Below, in pieces: positions 1-8,517 of a DNA stretch of 50,002 bases (its first letter is position 1; each line of letters opens with the position of its first letter). Position numbers and translations under genes: made by a program. The stretch is from Phycisphaerales bacterium (GTDB taxonomy: Bacteria > Planctomycetota > Phycisphaerae > Sedimentisphaerales > Anaerobacaceae), in assembly GCA_030602885.1 (NCBI GenBank), contig JAUVYV010000025.1, positions 1-50,002 of the forward strand, read 5' to 3'. The notes under the pieces were generated by a model that did not search any database, was not told the DNA's origin, and worked only from the letters and a program-made list of their open reading frames with translations.

Positions 1-1
1 T

Positions 2-130
2 TTGAAATATATTTTGTATCCGGTTCATGTCAGCGACCTTCAACGTCAGGACTGGGCCGAGCAGCGTAACAGCGTGCTGGAATCAGCCGTTGATGTTTAT
101 AAACGTAATAAAGCCTTACCAATATCATGA
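2..130 (+). CDS. C-terminal fragment of an unidentified protein (cut by window edge)
   Basis: The frame is open from base 2 to a TGA at 128-130 and gives 42 residues (LKYILYPVHVSDLQ... then a charged DWAEQRNSVLE stretch). The composition reads like a genuine helical C-terminus. It points the same way as the polysaccharide genes that follow, so it is probably the end of another gene of that cluster. Nothing identifies the family. The call rests only on composition and context. Confidence 0.4.
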   Translation: MKYILYPVHVSDLQRQDWAEQRNSVLESAVDVYKRNKALPIS

Positions 131-447
131 GGTAGTACCAACACTTTGGAATCATGGTACTGTCGTTGGTGTCGGAAAAATCCTTCGCTGCTGCCGTCCT
201 CGCTCTATTTTCAAAAGCTCTGTGCCAGCGCAATACAAGTGAATATGGTTAACACCTCCACGGCTAATACAACCGACGGCTCTGACGCAACTACCATCGA
301 GACCTTGGCCGAAAAATACAGACAGGGCTATCGGCTGAACATCGATTTTGTCGCCCAAAATAAGCCGATGGGGACACATTCCGGTAAGCAATATTTTAAA
401 TTAACCAGTGACAGACAGGTATCGATGCAATAAAGTAGGTGTTGGTT
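131..447 (+). other. Intergenic stretch with no convincing gene
   Basis: About 315 bp between the edge fragment and the first complete gene. One ORF (ATG at 245, stop at 433, about 62 codons) begins MVNTSTANTTDGSD and lacks a ribosome binding site. I cannot match it to a family. It may be a degraded gene, as at other junctions of this cluster. No hairpin terminator is evident. Confidence 0.4.
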
Positions 448-1194
448 ATGTCAAAGTTTTACAGCAAGTGGAAAAGGCCTCTGATCAGGACTAAGATCCT
501 TTCGGGATTGTCCAAATACCCCAAGTACTTTTTTGATTGGTGGAAGTACAGCAGAATGCATGGCGCCGAACCAATAAAAGTTGTTGATACGTACCCATGT
601 TTGTTTGACAGGACATCTAAGACGAGGGTGGATAGTCATTATTTTTACCAGGATCTCTGGGCTTTCAAGAAAATATACTCTCTTAAACCTGAGCTTCATG
701 TTGATGTTGGTTCAAATGTCAATTTCGTTGGTTTTTTAACTGCTATTACTAATGTCCATTTTGTGGATATTAGACCGCCGCACATTTCTAATATTAAGAA
801 TCTTGAGATTGTAAAGGCCAGCATCTTAGATCTTCCTTATAAGGATAATTCACTAAAGTCCATCTCCTGTTTACATGTTGCAGAACACATTGGGCTCGGC
901 AGATACGGGGATGATTTAGACCCGCTGGGTACAAAGAAAACCACAGTTGAACTTACGAGATGTCTGGCGGAAGGGGGCAATCTTTTCTTTTCGTTACCGG
1001 TTGGTAAACCTCGAGTCTGTTTCAATGCCCACAGAATTCATTCCCCGGGACAGATTATTGATTACTTTAACAACCTTAAGTTAGTTGAACTATCAGGTAC
1101 GGATGATGAGGGAATATTCATTGAAAATATAGACATCGATGTTTTGGAAAACACGAGATATGGCTGTGGAATGTTCTGGTTTACAAAGGGATAA
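448..1194 (+). CDS. DUF268-type SAM methyltransferase-like protein
   Basis: A 248-residue protein. The centre reads like a class I methyltransferase fold: HVDVGSNVNFVGFL (glycine-rich motif I region), VHFVDIRPP (acidic end of beta 2), LPYKDNSLKSISCLHVAEHIGLGRYGD and a late GGNLFFSLPVG segment. The HVAEHIGLGRYGDDLDPLG string is the hallmark of DUF268 proteins, which occur in surface polysaccharide clusters and whose substrate is not known. I chose ATG 448 over an in-frame GTG at 439 because AGGTG lies 6 bases before it. First complete gene of the plus-strand glycan cluster, 27 bp before the next gene. Function as a sugar methyltransferase is inference. Confidence 0.8.
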   Translation: MSKFYSKWKRPLIRTKILSGLSKYPKYFFDWWKYSRMHGAEPIKVVDTYPCLFDRTSKTRVDSHYFYQDLWAFKKIYSLKPELHVDVGSNVNFVGFLTAITNVHFVDIRPPHISNIKNLEIVKASILDLPYKDNSLKSISCLHVAEHIGLGRYGDDLDPLGTKKTTVELTRCLAEGGNLFFSLPVGKPRVCFNAHRIHSPGQIIDYFNNLKLVELSGTDDEGIFIENIDIDVLENTRYGCGMFWFTKG

Positions 1195-1221
1195 GCGAAT
1201 CAAAATGCAAAGGAGTTGCGT

Positions 1222-2106
1222 ATGAACGAAAGTATGTTATCGGACATAAATGGTGAGAAGCTCAAACCAAATGCTTGGTTAAATCAATATGCCAGAACGG
1301 TTACATCACAGGGTGGAGAAGATGGGATCATCGGGAAAATTCTCGAGGTAATAGAAGACAATGACAAATGGTGTGTTGAATTCGGAAGCTGGGACGGGAA
1401 AAAGCTCAGCAACACATACAATCTTATTATCAATAAGGGTTATTCGGCCGTCCTGATCGAAGGCAACCCAAAAAGATTCAAGGGTTTACTAAAAACCTTT
1501 GGCGGCAATCAGAAGGTAACGCCAGTGAATGCGTTCGTTGGTTTCAATAAAGAAGATAATCTTGATGCAATTCTCAAAAAAACAGACATTCCCAAAACCT
1601 TTGACGTGCTTTCGATAGATGTTGACGGAAATGACTATCACATCTGGGAGGCCGTCCGAGAGTACAAACCGAAAGTCGTCGTGATAGAGTTTAATGCTAC
1701 TATCCCGCCGGAGGTGGAGTTTGTCCAGCCGCGGGATATGAGCGTAACTCAGGGCAGCAGCATTCTAGCCATCACCGAACTGGCAAAATCAAAAGGGTAC
1801 GAGCTCGTGGCTTCAACATCCAACGCCATTTATGTCGATGCCAAGTATTTCGACCTGTTCGAAATCGAGGACAATTCGGTGAGCGAAATTTGGACGGACC
1901 GCTCTGCGCTCACTTATATATTCTGCGGCTACGACGGAGCGGTTTTTCTCAGGGGTCTATGCAAACTGCCGTGGCAGGGAATATTACTGAAGGAATCGAG
2001 AGTTCAGCAATTGCCGAAATGGGCGTTAAAACGAGCTGGAGACCGCAACATATTAAGGAGAAAAATGCGTAAAATTTACCTGCGTTTTCGAAAGAGGATG
2101 CAGTGA
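1222..2106 (+). CDS. FkbM-like methyltransferase-fold protein (paralogue 1)
   Basis: A 294-residue protein. SQGGEDGIIGKIL (about 29-41), WCVEFGSWDGKKLSNT, YSAVLIEGNPKRF and FDVLSIDVDGNDYHIWEAV form the pattern of FkbM-like SAM-dependent methyltransferases of glycan clusters: a motif I variant, an acidic residue after beta 2 and an IDVDG core. AGGAG at 1211-1215 sits 6 bases before ATG 1222, so the upstream in-frame TTG at 1216 is not needed. The gene at 3410-4360 has the same architecture (SQFGEDGIIQYL, FIEFGVE, LSIDIDGSDYWVWDS). The C-terminal 40 residues are basic. Likely acts in the cytoplasm on a sugar or glycolipid precursor; the acceptor is unknown. Confidence 0.7.
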   Translation: MNESMLSDINGEKLKPNAWLNQYARTVTSQGGEDGIIGKILEVIEDNDKWCVEFGSWDGKKLSNTYNLIINKGYSAVLIEGNPKRFKGLLKTFGGNQKVTPVNAFVGFNKEDNLDAILKKTDIPKTFDVLSIDVDGNDYHIWEAVREYKPKVVVIEFNATIPPEVEFVQPRDMSVTQGSSILAITELAKSKGYELVASTSNAIYVDAKYFDLFEIEDNSVSEIWTDRSALTYIFCGYDGAVFLRGLCKLPWQGILLKESRVQQLPKWALKRAGDRNILRRKMRKIYLRFRKRMQ

Positions 2107-2118
2107 TTGGTGTGTTTT

Positions 2119-3222
2119 ATGAAGCTACCTCTTAATCCTAAAGTGGTTTGTATCGCTGACCCAAACTTTGGTAACCGTTTCTACCCTTATTCGTTTGGTT
2201 GCGTGCCTGCCACTTTGGATCGCATGGGTATGCCCGTGCTCCACCTGAACGCCGCAACTGCAACACTTGAATCTTTTTGCAAGGACATCGGGAAATTCAA
2301 GCCGGATTTGCTGTTCGGTTTTATTCAGAACCGACAGCAGGTAGTTAAGATAGTCGATTTTCTGAATGATTATCATCCTGTTCCAGCCACAAACTGGAGC
2401 CTGGAGGACCCTAACAGCGTTGTCGGGCCCAAAGATGCGTACAGCATGATAGAGGCTTCAGCCAGTTTTGATATGTGGTTCTGTAATGACAGCAAAATGG
2501 TTCCCTTCTGGCGTACAAAGGCGGCTTTTATGCCGCCCGGATTCGACGACCGCGTTTACTACAACGCCGGTCTTGAACGCTGTTTCGACGTTTCTTACAT
2601 CGGCCAGTTGGGCCCCAAGATGGTTACTAAAATGTACTGGCCGTATATGAAGGAAATTGCTGTGTACGGGAAGAAAGCAATGTTGGCCAGTGATAGACCT
2701 ATGGGTGTGCCTCTATTGCCGAGATCATTGGAACGCTTTATAAGATCGAAAAAAAGGCGCCGCTTTTTGCAAAGTCTTCCGATTTGGCGCTGCCGGTGGG
2801 AGAACCCTAAGAACGAGCAGGAAAAGGCTGGAATCGTAAGTCGCAGCAAAATTCATTCTGGGCTCAACCGGGTGCGGGGGGATTGGGAGGACGACCTAAA
2901 GGCCCTCTTGCCTGAATACCCCTTGGATAAGCACGGGCTGTTTTATCAGCTCAAGGGACGCCTGTTCCACGCAGTGGGAGCCGGAGCTATGGCACTGAAT
3001 GAGTATTGTCCTGAGCTTGAGGATTTGTTTGACGTGGGTAGAGAAATCGTTACTTTTGAATTCGGTAACATAAAAGAATTTAGAGATAAGTTGGCTTGGT
3101 ATGTCTCTCACGATGTAGAACGTGAGCGGATCGCGAAAGCAGGATATGAGCGCGGACGCAAGCAGCACACTTTTTCGGCACGAATAAAGCAAATATTTGA
3201 CATTGTTCGGAAAAGACTTTAG
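2119..3222 (+). CDS. CgeB-like glycosyltransferase
   Basis: A 367-residue protein of the CgeB / glycosyl_transf_1_2 type. The N-terminal half has a Rossmann pattern (FGCVPATLDRMGMPVLHL, KPDLLFGFIQNRQQVV). The C-terminal half has HSGLNRVRGDW and KGRLFHAVGAGAMALNEYCPELEDLF, then the typical ending in which an acidic loop and repeated arginine/lysine helices close the fold (DVERERIAKAGYERG). Such proteins transfer sugars from nucleotide donors in polysaccharide synthesis. ATG 2119 is chosen over TTG 2107 because GGTG lies 6-7 bases upstream and the earlier codon has no signal. It follows the FkbM-like gene by 12 bp, so the two are probably cotranscribed. Donor and acceptor cannot be read from sequence. 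Confidence 0.75.
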   Translation: MKLPLNPKVVCIADPNFGNRFYPYSFGCVPATLDRMGMPVLHLNAATATLESFCKDIGKFKPDLLFGFIQNRQQVVKIVDFLNDYHPVPATNWSLEDPNSVVGPKDAYSMIEASASFDMWFCNDSKMVPFWRTKAAFMPPGFDDRVYYNAGLERCFDVSYIGQLGPKMVTKMYWPYMKEIAVYGKKAMLASDRPMGVPLLPRSLERFIRSKKRRRFLQSLPIWRCRWENPKNEQEKAGIVSRSKIHSGLNRVRGDWEDDLKALLPEYPLDKHGLFYQLKGRLFHAVGAGAMALNEYCPELEDLFDVGREIVTFEFGNIKEFRDKLAWYVSHDVERERIAKAGYERGRKQHTFSARIKQIFDIVRKRL

Positions 3223-3291
3223 ATGCGAAAGAAGGAATGAGCCGGCGAATACGGGCGTTAGCTCCAATGGACAAATACAAGCTGGTTTGAT

Positions 3292-3447
3292 ATGAATATC
3301 TTGCATATTACAAATGATAGTAAAGATGTTAGTGGAAGTATAACTATGCAATGTAGAAGGAAATACAACATAACAATTCAACGAGGTGTCGGCCAAAAAG
3401 GTGAACTTTATGGGCTCTATCTTTACAAAAGTGTTACGCAAAGCTAA
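3292..3447 (+). pseudogene. Stub of a GT4-like glycosyltransferase N-terminus
   Basis: From ATG 3292 the frame reads MNILHITNDSKDVSG, very like the first beta strand of GT4 glycosyltransferases, then degenerates into unrelated sequence and stops at 3445-3447 inside the next gene (51 codons). The ribosome binding site is weak. I read it as the retained 5-prime end of a glycosyltransferase gene whose body was replaced by the FkbM-like gene. Identification from about 12 residues is tentative. Confidence 0.4.
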
Positions 3448-4360
3448 TAGGCCGTTGTTAGCTGAGATGCAAAGAAAGCATATGGACGTGATAGTGCTGT
3501 CGGGACAACTGCACGCTGAAAGGGTTCGCAATTTGCAAAATATTGAGCACTTATGGGAGGCTGAGTTCAAGGTGTTTTCTCAGTTCGGAGAGGACGGCAT
3601 TATCCAATATCTAATCCACAAAATTGAAATACCCAACAAGGTATTCATCGAGTTCGGCGTTGAGAATTACAAAGAGTCAAATACAAGGTTTCTCTTGCTC
3701 AATAATAATTGGAGCGGCCTCGTGATTGACGCAGGCAAATCTAATGTTCGGGACATAATAAAGGACATGATTTATTGGAAGCATGATTTAACCGCTAAGT
3801 GCGCATTTGTCACAAGAGAAAATATCAATGATTTGATAGCCTCCAACATCGGTACAGGTGATATAGGTGTGTTAAGCATTGATATTGATGGTAGTGATTA
3901 TTGGGTGTGGGATTCGATTAGCGTCGTGAGCCCAAGAATAGTTGTTTGCGAGTACAACAGCGTTTTTGGCCACGAACGCGCTGTCGCAATCCCGTATAAA
4001 GAGGATCTTGTTCGAAGCAAGGCCCACTATACGCATCTATATTGCGGAGCATCTCTGCCGGCACTGTGCCAATTAGTGGAAAAGAAAGGATATGATTGTG
4101 TGGGCACAACAAGGGCCGGTAATGATGCTTTTTTCGTGCGGAAAGATGTCTCAAGTCCTCTCAGAAAGTATGCCTCAAAGGAAGCATATGTCGAAGCTAA
4201 ATTCAGGGAATCCCGCAACATGGATGGTCAATTGACCTACTTAGCAGGCAAAGACCGCCTAAAAGAAATAGCTGAAATGCCAGTTTGGGATACTGAGGCA
4301 AACAAAATGATACTAGAACCTATCCCAAAACCCTCGTTTTTGGCATTCTCATTGCTATAA
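3410..4360 (+). CDS. FkbM-like methyltransferase-fold protein (paralogue 2)
   Basis: A 316-residue protein homologous to the one at 1222-2106. Shared landmarks are SQFGEDGIIQYLIHK, KVFIEFGVENYKESNTRF, WSGLVIDAGKSN, GVLSIDIDGSDYWVWDS and IVVCEYNSVFG. About 60 extra residues precede the core and include an amphipathic helix with a QLHAERVRNLQN segment. In-frame GTG codons occur at 3386 and 3401, but AAGGTGA just upstream favours ATG 3410. Probably modifies a sugar or glycolipid in the same pathway as paralogue 1; the reaction is not known. It ends at 4360, followed by 138 bp without a gene. Confidence 0.7.
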   Translation: MGSIFTKVLRKANRPLLAEMQRKHMDVIVLSGQLHAERVRNLQNIEHLWEAEFKVFSQFGEDGIIQYLIHKIEIPNKVFIEFGVENYKESNTRFLLLNNNWSGLVIDAGKSNVRDIIKDMIYWKHDLTAKCAFVTRENINDLIASNIGTGDIGVLSIDIDGSDYWVWDSISVVSPRIVVCEYNSVFGHERAVAIPYKEDLVRSKAHYTHLYCGASLPALCQLVEKKGYDCVGTTRAGNDAFFVRKDVSSPLRKYASKEAYVEAKFRESRNMDGQLTYLAGKDRLKEIAEMPVWDTEANKMILEPIPKPSFLAFSLL

Positions 4361-4498
4361 ACGGCATTTCTTAGGGGTTTTGGGATGACTTCTAGTAAAG
4401 GGTATAATTGATAATTCTACTTAATTCCATTAGATTGATGCATTAACTTGTGAAGTGTATACTAAAACTTGCCTCAAAAGAGAACGGAAGTATTTAAC

Positions 4499-5602
4499 GT
4501 GAAAATTCTGTACGACCACCAAATATTCGGCGATCAACGTTACGGCGGGATATCAAGGTATTTCTTCGAATTGATGAATCAGTTCAACCAGATGGGAGAA
4601 CCAGAGTTTCAATTATCCCTTGTATATTCAAAAAATCATTACCTTAATGAAGCAAGTCGTAACGATGGGCAGTTTTATTTCAAGAATCCTAAATTTCGCC
4701 CCTGGTTCAGAAGCATGTCAGTTGTTAATATGGCCAAAAGCAAAAGGGCCGTCTCAAAGCAACAATTTGATATCTTCCATCCGACATACTACGACCCATA
4801 TTTTCTGAACCATCTGAAAGGAAAACCTTTCGTTCTGACTGTGTACGACATGATTCATGAGATATTCAGCTCTCAATATTCCGAAAGAGACAGGACTGCA
4901 GAGAATAAGCGACTACTTTTTGCCAAGGCAAGTAAAATTATTGCAATCTCCCAGAGTACTAAGCGAGACATCCTCAGGCTTTTCCCGGAAATTAGCGAGG
5001 ACAAAATAGCTGTAATCTACCTGGCAAACTCAGTAGAAAAATGCGATTGTCCGCCACCGGACGTTGAGGCCCCGGAAAAGTATATTCTGTTTGTTGGCGG
5101 CAGAGGGAGATACAAGAACTTTGAATCTTTTATCAAGGCTATTAAACCGTTGATAACCCAAGACGACGATTTGAAACTTGTGTGCGTTGGCGGTGGACAG
5201 TTCAAGCCCAAAGAAAAGCGGTTCCTCAGTAGCTTACAAGTTGAAGACCAAATCTATCAATTTGACGTCGACGACAAGTCTTTGGCGTCGCTTTATGAAA
5301 AAGCGCTCGCCTTAATATTCCCAACACTATACGAGGGATTTGGCAACCAGGTACTGGAGGCTCTCGCTTGCCATTGCCCCATAGTGTGCAGCAATACAAG
5401 TTCCCTGCCGGAGGTAGCAGGAGACGCCGCAGTCTATTTTGACCCAACCAGCGAGACATCAATAAGGCAGGCAGTTGTCAAGGTAATTTATGACGAAGAA
5501 TTACGGTCCTTCTTAGTGGCAAAGGGCTTAAAGCAGCTTGAAAAGTTCTCTTGGAGAGAAATTGCGCAACAGACTGTGAATCTATACAGGAGCATACTGT
5601 GA
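4499..5602 (+). CDS. GT4 family glycosyltransferase
   Basis: A 367-residue retaining GT-B glycosyltransferase. N-terminus VKILYDHQIFGDQRYGGISRY carries the glycine loop; DIFHPTYYDPYF and PFVLTVYDMIHE are the usual acceptor-domain motifs. KIIAISQSTKRDILRLFP precedes the donor domain, which begins YILFVGGRGRYKNFE. ALIFPTLYEGFGNQVLEALACHCPIVCSNTSSLPEVAGDAAVYFDP contains the E-x7-E nucleotide-sugar motif of GT4. Closest in pattern to mannosyltransferases of the WbaZ/MtfB type, but the sugar cannot be assigned. GTG 4499 is chosen because GGAAG at 4486-4490 is well spaced and the family starts there; a TTG at 4469 would add an unlikely tail. Confidence 0.9.
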   Translation: MKILYDHQIFGDQRYGGISRYFFELMNQFNQMGEPEFQLSLVYSKNHYLNEASRNDGQFYFKNPKFRPWFRSMSVVNMAKSKRAVSKQQFDIFHPTYYDPYFLNHLKGKPFVLTVYDMIHEIFSSQYSERDRTAENKRLLFAKASKIIAISQSTKRDILRLFPEISEDKIAVIYLANSVEKCDCPPPDVEAPEKYILFVGGRGRYKNFESFIKAIKPLITQDDDLKLVCVGGGQFKPKEKRFLSSLQVEDQIYQFDVDDKSLASLYEKALALIFPTLYEGFGNQVLEALACHCPIVCSNTSSLPEVAGDAAVYFDPTSETSIRQAVVKVIYDEELRSFLVAKGLKQLEKFSWREIAQQTVNLYRSIL

Positions 5603-5742
5603 AAACGGCAATTATGACAGCGATAAATGGTCGGGACCGAGCCTGTGTTGGCAACCTCCCCCACAAAAAGGACTGTTCGGTCGCTGAGCATCTGCCGGTT
5701 TTGCTGAAAGGGTTGTGGCACTTCGGAGAACGGATTGTTTAA
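5599..5742 (+). pseudogene. Short truncated ORF coupled to the GT4 gene
   Basis: GTG 5599 overlaps the TGA of the GT4 gene and has AGGAG at 5588-5592, so it is a well-formed start. The 47-residue product begins MKTAIMTAINGRDR and then loses recognisable structure before a stop at 5740-5742. I cannot name the family. It is best read as the surviving start of a gene that once followed the glycosyltransferase. The rest of the gap to 5846 holds nothing I can identify. Confidence 0.35.
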
Positions 5743-5845
5743 GATTAAAAAAAATACAGTGGAGCTTTGTGGCATTACGGTACAATGTGATAAAGTTGGC
5801 GTAAGCAGATGTTTTACTCTTAGAGATTAATTCGACTCAAAACAT

Positions 5846-6529
5846 ATGATAAAACATTTTCTCAGGGCAGTAAGTGATTTCACAAGGTTTTTCGTAGTGT
5901 ATATGCCGGGGTCTTCAGGCAGAAAGTTGCGGTACGGTTACTATCGGAAAAAATTCAAAAGTTGCGGCAAAAATGTGATTATTGACGAAGGAGTTCTGAT
6001 ACATAATCCGGAAAGTATCACCATCGGTGAGAACGTATGGATTGACAGATACTGCATATTAATAGCGGGAAAAGTTAACTTGCAAGGCAAAATTGTTAAA
6101 CGTAGAAAAAATAGAGAGTTCAAGTGGGAGGAAGGAGAATTAATAATTGAAAGTAATGTTCATATTGCGCCTTTCTGTTTGATTCAGGCACATGGAGGGG
6201 CCTACATAGGCCAGAATTGTGCCCTTAGCTCCGGCGTAAAGGTATATTCCCTTTCGAATATGCCCAGAAATCCATACAACTTAGATGAGACTGTCTATTT
6301 TTCTCCCATGGCAAACAATTCAGCTTATTTTATTGGGCCGGTCATGTTAAAAGAGAACGTAGGCATCGCCTTAAATTGTATAATTTTGCCGGGTGTTATG
6401 ATTGGCGAGAATTCTTTTGCTACACCAAATTCAGTTTTATTGTCAAGCATAACACCTAATTCTTATGTTTCTGGAAATCCTGCGAAAAGAGTAAAGGAAA
6501 GATTCAAGGCGGCAGTACGAAATGAGTAA
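5846..6529 (+). CDS. Hexapeptide-repeat acyltransferase (LbH fold)
   Basis: A 227-residue protein. A basic, partly hydrophobic N-terminus (FLRAVSDFTRFFVVYMPG) is followed by imperfect hexapeptide repeats of the left-handed beta helix: CGKNVIIDEGVLIHNPESITIGENVWIDRYC, then HIAPFCLIQAHGGAYIGQNCALSSGVKVYS, and a last block VGIALNCIILPGVMIGENSFATPNSVLLSS. SYVSGNPAKRVKERF is the characteristic end of WbbJ/NodL-like sugar O-acetyltransferases. Probably O-acetylates a sugar of the surface polysaccharide, or N-acylates an amino sugar made by the adjacent aminotransferase. Its 3-prime end overlaps the next gene by 8 bp, so the two are likely translationally coupled. Confidence 0.85.
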   Translation: MIKHFLRAVSDFTRFFVVYMPGSSGRKLRYGYYRKKFKSCGKNVIIDEGVLIHNPESITIGENVWIDRYCILIAGKVNLQGKIVKRRKNREFKWEEGELIIESNVHIAPFCLIQAHGGAYIGQNCALSSGVKVYSLSNMPRNPYNLDETVYFSPMANNSAYFIGPVMLKENVGIALNCIILPGVMIGENSFATPNSVLLSSITPNSYVSGNPAKRVKERFKAAVRNE

Positions 6530-7628
6530 ATTCATACCTGTGTCTGAGCCTTCAATCAAGCGAAAGGAAATCGAGTACGTAACAGATGCGGTGCGGTCCG
6601 GATGGGTTTCGTCGCTTGGAAGGTACCTCGGGGAGTTCGAAAGGAGTTTTGCCGAATATATCGGCGTTAAGTATGCATTGGCCGTTTCAAGCGGCACAGC
6701 GGCTTTGCACCTTGCTCTTGTGGTGCTTGGCGTAAGCAAAGGTGATGAGGTGATCATTCCGGAGCTGACTTTTATTGCGACGGCTAACGCTGTTGCTTAT
6801 ACGGGGGCAAAGCCCGTTCCGGTTGATATTCACCCGCAAACATGGTGTATGAGCCCAGAGGCAGCAGCAGAAGCTGTGACTCAAAAAACCAAGGCGATAA
6901 TTCCCGTTCATTTGTATGGTCATCCTGTTGATATGAACCCGATAAATGAAATAGCTCAGTCAAAAGGTTTGTATGTTATAGAAGATTCGGCGGAGGCCCA
7001 CGGCGCCGAGTACAGGGGCAGACGTGTAGGGGGGCTCGGAACATGCGGCGTGTTCAGCTTTTATGGGAACAAAATTATTACGACCGGCGAAGGTGGAATG
7101 ATTACTACCAATGAGCAGGGATTTTACGAGAGAGCCAAGCATCTTAGAGGCCAAGCGATGAGTGAGGGTCACCGTTACTGGCATACGGAAATAGGGTTTA
7201 ATTATAGGATGACGAACTTGCAGGCAGCTCTGGGACTGGCACAACTGCAGCGAATAGAGGAGATGATATGCAAAAAAAGGCGCATATTCAAATGGTATAA
7301 GCAATGCCTGAAAGGCCTGGAGGCTGTGACTCTAAACCCCGAGATGCCGTGGGCGAAAAACGTTTTCTGGATGGTTTGTCTTGTTTTGGAAAGCGATGTT
7401 AGTGTATGCAGAGATGAGTTAATGGCGAAGTTGAAGGCCGAAGGAATTGACGTTCGTCCGTTCTTTTATCCCGTGAGCCAAATGCCCATGTATTGTGACG
7501 GCACGGTGAATTCGGTTGCTTACAATCTTTCTGAAAGGGGCCTCAACTTGCCGAGCGGTGTTGGCCTTGAAAGAACAGAGGTGGAATTGATCGCGGCAAG
7601 AATAGCAAATATCATTAAAGGCAAATGA
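6522..7628 (+). CDS. DegT/DnrJ/EryC1/StrS aminotransferase, perosamine-synthase-like
   Basis: A 368-residue PLP-dependent sugar aminotransferase, full length for the family. SSGTAALHLAL (56-66) binds the cofactor phosphate, IEDSAEAHGA (153-162) holds the aspartate that contacts the pyridine nitrogen, and K184 in YGNKIITTGEGG is the expected Schiff-base lysine. The start IPVSEPSIKRKEIEYV and the YRMTNLQAALGLAQL segment match GDP-4-keto-6-deoxymannose 4-aminotransferases (perosamine synthases), but a related 4-keto hexose substrate is possible. It overlaps the upstream acyltransferase, which would fit production of an N-acylated amino sugar. Confidence 0.88.
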   Translation: MSKFIPVSEPSIKRKEIEYVTDAVRSGWVSSLGRYLGEFERSFAEYIGVKYALAVSSGTAALHLALVVLGVSKGDEVIIPELTFIATANAVAYTGAKPVPVDIHPQTWCMSPEAAAEAVTQKTKAIIPVHLYGHPVDMNPINEIAQSKGLYVIEDSAEAHGAEYRGRRVGGLGTCGVFSFYGNKIITTGEGGMITTNEQGFYERAKHLRGQAMSEGHRYWHTEIGFNYRMTNLQAALGLAQLQRIEEMICKKRRIFKWYKQCLKGLEAVTLNPEMPWAKNVFWMVCLVLESDVSVCRDELMAKLKAEGIDVRPFFYPVSQMPMYCDGTVNSVAYNLSERGLNLPSGVGLERTEVELIAARIANIIKGK

Positions 7629-7762
7629 TGTCCAAGCGCGTTCTACTGGTAAATCCTTCAAAGGCAGACAATCTTGTTGTCGACCACGTTCAAGAGCAGA
7701 CACGCGTTAAGCAACCGCTCAGCATGGTGTCAAAGGCGTATTCGGCATTGCCTGTGATATAG
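7628..7762 (+). pseudogene. 44-codon gene stub after the aminotransferase
   Basis: ATG 7628 overlaps the aminotransferase TGA (TGATG), with AAAGG six bases upstream, so it was set up as a coupled gene. The product starts MSKRVLLVNPSKADN, like the first strand of a B12-binding radical SAM or glycosyltransferase protein, but the frame stops at 7760-7762. Its 3-prime half overlaps, in another frame, sequence that already belongs to the WecE-like fragment. This marks a recombination join. The exact family is not certain. Confidence 0.45.
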
Positions 7763-7770
7763 ATAAAATT

Positions 7771-8517
7771 ATGGAGCTATCCGAAAAATACGACCTTTTT
7801 GTAGTAGAAGATGCTGCTCAGGCTATTGACTCTTATTACAAAGGCAAACCTTCGGGTTCTATCGGACATCTTGCTGCTTTTTCTTTTCATGAAACAAAAA
7901 ACATTATGTCCGGTGAGGGTGGTATGCTGGTTATAAACGACCAGACTTTAATAAACCGAGCAGAAATTATTCGTGAGAAAGGGACTAACCGCTCAGCCTT
8001 TTTCCGTGGTGAAGTAGATAAATATAACTGGGTAGATATTGGTTCCTCTTTTCTTCCCTCCGAAATCACAGCAGCTTTTCTTTTTGCTCAATTGGAGAAT
8101 ATTGATGACATCCAGAACAAAAGAAAACGCATATGGCAAACTTACTATAAATATTTGAAACCCTTAGAAGAGGAAGGTATCATAGGGCTTTCTTACATTC
8201 CCTCTTTTGCAACAAATAATGGACATCTTTTTTATGTGTTATGTAACAGTATTAAAAGCCGGGATTTACTTATTAATCATTTAATGCAAAATTCCATTTT
8301 AGCTGTGTTCCATTACTTACCTTTGCACAGGAGCCCTTTCTATTTTAGTAGACATGATGGTCGGGAATTATCCTTCGCCGATATGTACTCAGATTGTTTG
8401 GTTAGGCTGCCCTTGTTTTATGAATTGAATGAGTCTGACTTGCAGAAAATAATTCAGACGATTAAAGTTTTTTGCGAATCACATGCAAAAGCCGAAGCGA
8501 ATATTTGTAATAGCTGA
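7771..8517 (+). pseudogene. N-terminally truncated WecE-like sugar aminotransferase
   Basis: A 248-residue remnant of a roughly 375-residue dTDP-4-amino-4,6-dideoxygalactose transaminase type enzyme (WecE/RffA). Family landmarks are LFVVEDAAQAIDSYYKGKPSGSIG, the Schiff-base lysine in HETKNIMSGEGG (about residue 43 of the fragment), KGTNRSAFFRGEVDKYNWVDIGSS and the C-terminal HYLPLHRSPF. In-frame similarity continues upstream of the ATG to about 7738 (FGIACDIDKI) and is then lost; a TAA lies at 7708. The first 125 or so residues, including the cofactor-phosphate loop, are missing and no ribosome binding site precedes ATG 7771, so it is probably inactive. Its codons look more AT-rich than the neighbouring aminotransferase, suggesting a different origin. 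Confidence 0.8.

Noticed and set aside
2896-3570. 224-codon minus-strand ORF
   Set aside because: Covers the antisense of a CgeB-like gene and the start of an FkbM-like gene; serine/cysteine-rich and no family features.
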